Source: Alkalilacustris brevis (lineage in GTDB: Bacteria; Pseudomonadota; Alphaproteobacteria; Rhodobacterales; Rhodobacteraceae). From it: a stretch of DNA of 34,204 nt. The DNA lies in NCBI RefSeq assembly GCF_003350345.1, contig NZ_QNVJ01000040.1:1-34204 (forward strand), given 5' to 3'. The notes below the pieces were generated by a model that ran no database searches, had not been told where the DNA came from, and was given only the letters and a program-made list of their open reading frames with translations. Positions 30,791 through 34,204 of the stretch are shown piece by piece (positions within the stretch are counted from its first letter, which is position 1; each line of letters opens with the position of its first letter). Both the position numbers and the translations under genes were made by a program.

Positions 30791-33700
30791 AATGGGCAAG
30801 TACGGAAAGGTTCGGTCCGGTCGTCCGTTGCGCATGCGCGAACGTTTCAAGATCATGGTGGCGCTGCTGTCCTCGACGGCGGTGGCGCTGTCGCCCGCGG
30901 TCGCGATGGCCTCGGGCGGCATCGTCGCGGACGGTCGTACCGACACCAGCATCGTGAATTCGGGCAACATCACCGACATCACCACCGACACCATACGCGG
31001 CGGCAATGCCTTCAACTCGTTCGAGCGCTTCTCGGTCGAGCAACTCCAAACCGTCAATTTGCACCAGCCCGAGGTCGCCGGGGCGCTGATCAATGTCATC
31101 CGCAACGGCGTGACCAATATCGAGGGCACGCTGAACACCCTCCAGGGCGGCGAGATCGGCGGCAATGTCTTCATGGTCAGCCCCGACGGGATGGTCGTGG
31201 GCGCGGGCGGGGTTATCAATACCGGCAACCTCACGGTCTCGACCGCGACGCATGGATTTGCCGATCGGCTGATCGGGCCGGGCGGCATGATCGACGATTC
31301 TGCAGTGGCGCAGCTTTTTGCGGGCGGTGAACCGCTTTCCGCCCATGGTGCGATCGAACTCTACGGCGAGATCAACGCCCGCAGGCTGGAATTGCGCGCA
31401 GGCGCGCGGATGCTGCTGGATGGCCGCATCAACGTGATCGACTCGACGGGGGAGCAGACCGCCGCCCCCGCCGTGAATACCGATGGCGCCGAAAGCGCCA
31501 GCGGTGTTACCGTCAGCGGTGGCGTGATCCGCCTGCATTCCGGCGGCGATATGAGCGTCTCGGGCCAGGCGACAGCACGCTCGGGCGATGATGGCGGGCG
31601 CATTGCCATGACCGCCGGTGGTGATATCGACGTGCATGCAGGCGCCGATATCTCTGCCGACGGGGTGGGCGACGGCCATGGCGGGCTGGTCTATCTGTTC
31701 GCCGATGGCTCGGCGCTGTTGGAAGAAGGGGCGCGTATCGGTGCCAGCGCCGTGGCGGGCGATGGCGGCTTCATCGAGTTCAGCGCGCGCGAACGCGTGA
31801 GTTTCGGCGGGACGCTTGACGCCACCTCGCAGGAGGGGCGCGCGGGGGTTGTCTATATCGACCCGGCCGTGATCGAGGTCACCGCGGATGTCTACACTGG
31901 CGGGGCGACCTGGATTCTCGAAGCCGATGAGCGGATCACCGTAGACAACGGGGTTACGATTTCGACCCGGCAGATTGCCGGCGGCGCCGGGGGCGACCAG
32001 GCGGGCGCAAATTCGACCGGGAGTTCGGGCGACCTGATCATCACTGCCCCGATCATCGACGTTGATGGCGCCAACCTGTACGCGCATTCTGATAGCGACG
32101 ATTATGACGGCGGGCTGATCGCCCTTCTGGCGCGGGCCGAGGGTGATGCGACGTCAGGGCTTGTGGCCTTCGACGACTCCGTTGCCCGCATCTCGATCAC
32201 CGACGCCACCCTGCACGGCGGGGCCATCTATATCGGGGCCTATGCGCAGGCCGAGGGGGCGATAGCGCCCGACAGTTCCGCCAGCGGCAGCGACGGGTTC
32301 CTTAAGGCCGTGCTCGATGTCGGGCTCGATCTGACCGGCAAGTTGATCAGCGGCGATGGCCTCGAGACCCGCGACTATATTCAGGCCATCAACGACCTGG
32401 CCGAACCTTACGGCGACAAGATCCCGATCCAGGTCGCCTATCTTACGGCTGATGCCGAGATATCGATCATCGGCAGCAGCCTGACCGCCGATGGCAACTG
32501 GTCCGGCATGACGCCAAGCGACGGGTTCGACACCAGCGCGACCTCGCTAGCCGACAACGGGGTTCTGACGCCCGACGGGTTGGCCGAAAGCGAGTATGAG
32601 TTCAGCGCGGATCATGACGATGCCGATGTGGACAGTGACGGCCAGCCCGATTCCTTTACCGCACGACTGGCGCATGCCTTCGACACCTCGGGCGATGCGA
32701 TCTATATCCACGCCCATGCCCAGACCGATGTGAACATCGAGCCGGGCAGCGATCCGCTCAACCTTCTGGTTGCGATCACCGATACGACCAGCCGCGTCAC
32801 CATCACCGATACGACCTTGATCAGCGGTTCGGGCGACATCGTGGTCAATTCGACAGCGACAGAGAATGTGAGCACCTCGCTCGACCCGAAATCCTACAAG
32901 GACATCGCGGCGGGCATCACCATTTCGGTGCGTGATCTGACCAACCAGGTTCTGGTGAATGGCGGCTCTATAGATGCCGCCGGCGACCTTACGGTGCAGG
33001 CGCTGACCGGTCTCAATCATCACCTCACGACCGAGGCTGATGCCGGCAAGGAAGGCAAGTTCGCGCTCGCAACTTCCGTTTCCATCGGCAACACCCTGAC
33101 CGAGGCCGTGCTGGGCGGAGATATCACGACAGGCGGCGACCTGAACCTGCTGGCCGAGACGCTCTATTTCCGCAAGGAGCACACCACCGGCGCGACACTG
33201 GGCGTCGATGAGCCTCCCGAGGCCGCCGATGCCAGCGAAGAGGACGACGCCGACGACGCGAATAACGATCTGTTCGGCTTCATGAACAGTTTCAAGGACA
33301 AGATCCTCGGGCAGGACAATGGCGATGCTGGGACGGCGTCCAGCGACTTTGGCATCATGTCGGAGGGTAGCGGTAACGACGAAAGCGAGAAGCCCGGCTT
33401 TGCCGGCGCGCTTGCGGTCGATATCTCGCTCGATAACAACGACACCTTCGCCACGCTTGGCGGCCAGTATCGCGACCTTGACGATGATCGCGCGCTGGTC
33501 GACCTGGCGGCCACGCCTGTTACGGCGGGCGGTGCGATCGATGTGAATGCCGTTCTGCGGTTTGCAGCCAAAAACACCGACGAGGACGACCCGGCCACAG
33601 GCGAGGGCGGGCAGGGGCTGCTGCGCGCTGTCACCAGCGATGTGGCCTCGCTGACCGAGGCGATGAAAGAGCAGCTTCAGGAATACAACGATTCCGTCGG

Positions 33701-34204
33701 CCAGGATGACCAGAAGACCGAAGAGGAATTCATCGGCGATTTCGGCTATGGCGTGTTCCTGAATGTGCCCGTTGCGTCGATGACCGGCGTGACCCAGGCG
33801 GAATTGGGCGGGAACCTGAATGTTACCGGCGCGACCTCTGTCAATGTGCAGGCGCGCACCGCCTATCAGAACGCGCGCCCCTGGGAGCAGAGCCTTTCGG
33901 AACTGCTGAAGGACTATATCGAACAGGTGGCGAGCGATTTCGCCTCGCCCGAGAGGGATGAAGCGTATGATCCGGAAAACTTGCCCGATCCGTTTGAAGA
34001 CCCACAGCAGACCCTCGACAATTTCTTCAACCTGCCCGACTACCTGACCACGCGTGTCGGGGCCGGGGCCGAAACGCCCAGCGATAGCGAAGAGTCGGAT
34101 CAGCAACTCGCCATCGGCGTCACGGTCAATTATTTCAACACTGTCCGTCGTCGAATGATTTGGGATAGTCGGCGTGATTTTGGTCTGGAGGGCTCCGGCT
34201 CTGT
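30791..34204 (+). CDS. TpsA filamentous adhesin (LktA-like), 5' part
   Basis: An open frame of at least 1,138 codons running off the window. An extended signal peptide (MGKYGKVRSGRPLRMRERFK, then IMVALLSSTAVALSPAVAMA) is typical of very large secreted proteins. Next comes the two-partner secretion domain (GGNAFNSFERFSVEQLQTVN, NVIRNGVTNIEGTLN, GGNVFMVSPDGMVVGAGGV), which the TpsB pore recognises, and then a long acidic beta-helix-like region rich in Gly, Asp and Thr, with few cysteines. The text resembles LktA-family filamentous adhesins of Rhodobacterales. The ATG follows GAGGAG and AAGG. From ~34142 the residues (VRRRMIWDSRRDFGLEGSGS) become basic and non-repetitive, unlike the preceding protein, which suggests an inserted element. 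Confidence 0.85.

Noticed and set aside
30741-34106. Minus-strand frames of 448 and 519 codons opposite the adhesin
   Set aside because: Low-complexity antisense of an Asp/Gly-rich repeat protein; no domain and no ribosome site.

Overview
The window is GC-rich, with densely packed genes and strong GC bias at third codon positions. Many products look like those of Rhodobacterales (Rhodobacteraceae/Paracoccaceae, Alphaproteobacteria): IalB-family proteins, SLC13 permeases with RCK_C domains, an LktA-type filamentous adhesin and a KdtA-like glycosyltransferase. The genus cannot be fixed from the sequence. This is accessory DNA: at least seven insertion-sequence scars (IS66, IS5, IS30, IS256 and several IS3 types) and about ten broken genes surround a few intact blocks. 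No rRNA, tRNA or housekeeping operon was seen.

Layout. 1-3042: an intact IS66 element with a perfect 8-bp target duplication sits in the remnant of a large serine recombinase. 3043-3712: an internally deleted IS5 element, then a metallo-beta-lactamase fragment. 3739-8681 (minus): three tandem SLC13-family permease genes; the middle one is frameshifted and cut off by an IS30 remnant. 8890-9100: two CRISPR-like repeats with one spacer, abutting an IS3 end. 9101-9818: a decayed mechanosensitive-channel gene. 9748-10773 (minus): a DUF21/CNNM membrane protein.

10849-23960 is the centrepiece. A minus-strand WYL-domain regulator diverges from a ten-gene plus-strand cluster: tandem-AAA+ ATPase, metallophosphoesterase, two small proteins, a four-cysteine zinc-ribbon-like protein, an AddB-like PD-(D/E)XK nuclease, an AddA/UvrD-like helicase-nuclease, a HEPN protein with an Rx4H motif, a DUF4236-TPR protein and a small protein. 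Several reading frames overlap by 1-8 nt, so these genes are probably translated together. WYL regulation, an AddAB-like machine, a HEPN RNase-like protein and flanking IS debris together suggest an undescribed defence or DNA-processing system. That role is inference.

23964-27563 is a scrap yard: an IS3 end, a truncated KdtA-like gene, a low-GC yrbL-like gene, a glycosyltransferase, IS256 and IS3 fragments, a possible tail of a DUF499-type ATPase, and a second, broken copy of the DUF4236 gene start. The second copy suggests that part of the central cluster once existed twice or was exchanged.

28031-34204 (plus): a two-partner secretion operon in the unusual order IalB-like, TpsB translocator, IalB-like, TpsA adhesin. 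The TpsB gene has an amber codon just after its signal peptide, and the adhesin frame changes character in the last ~60 bp, as if another element were inserted there.
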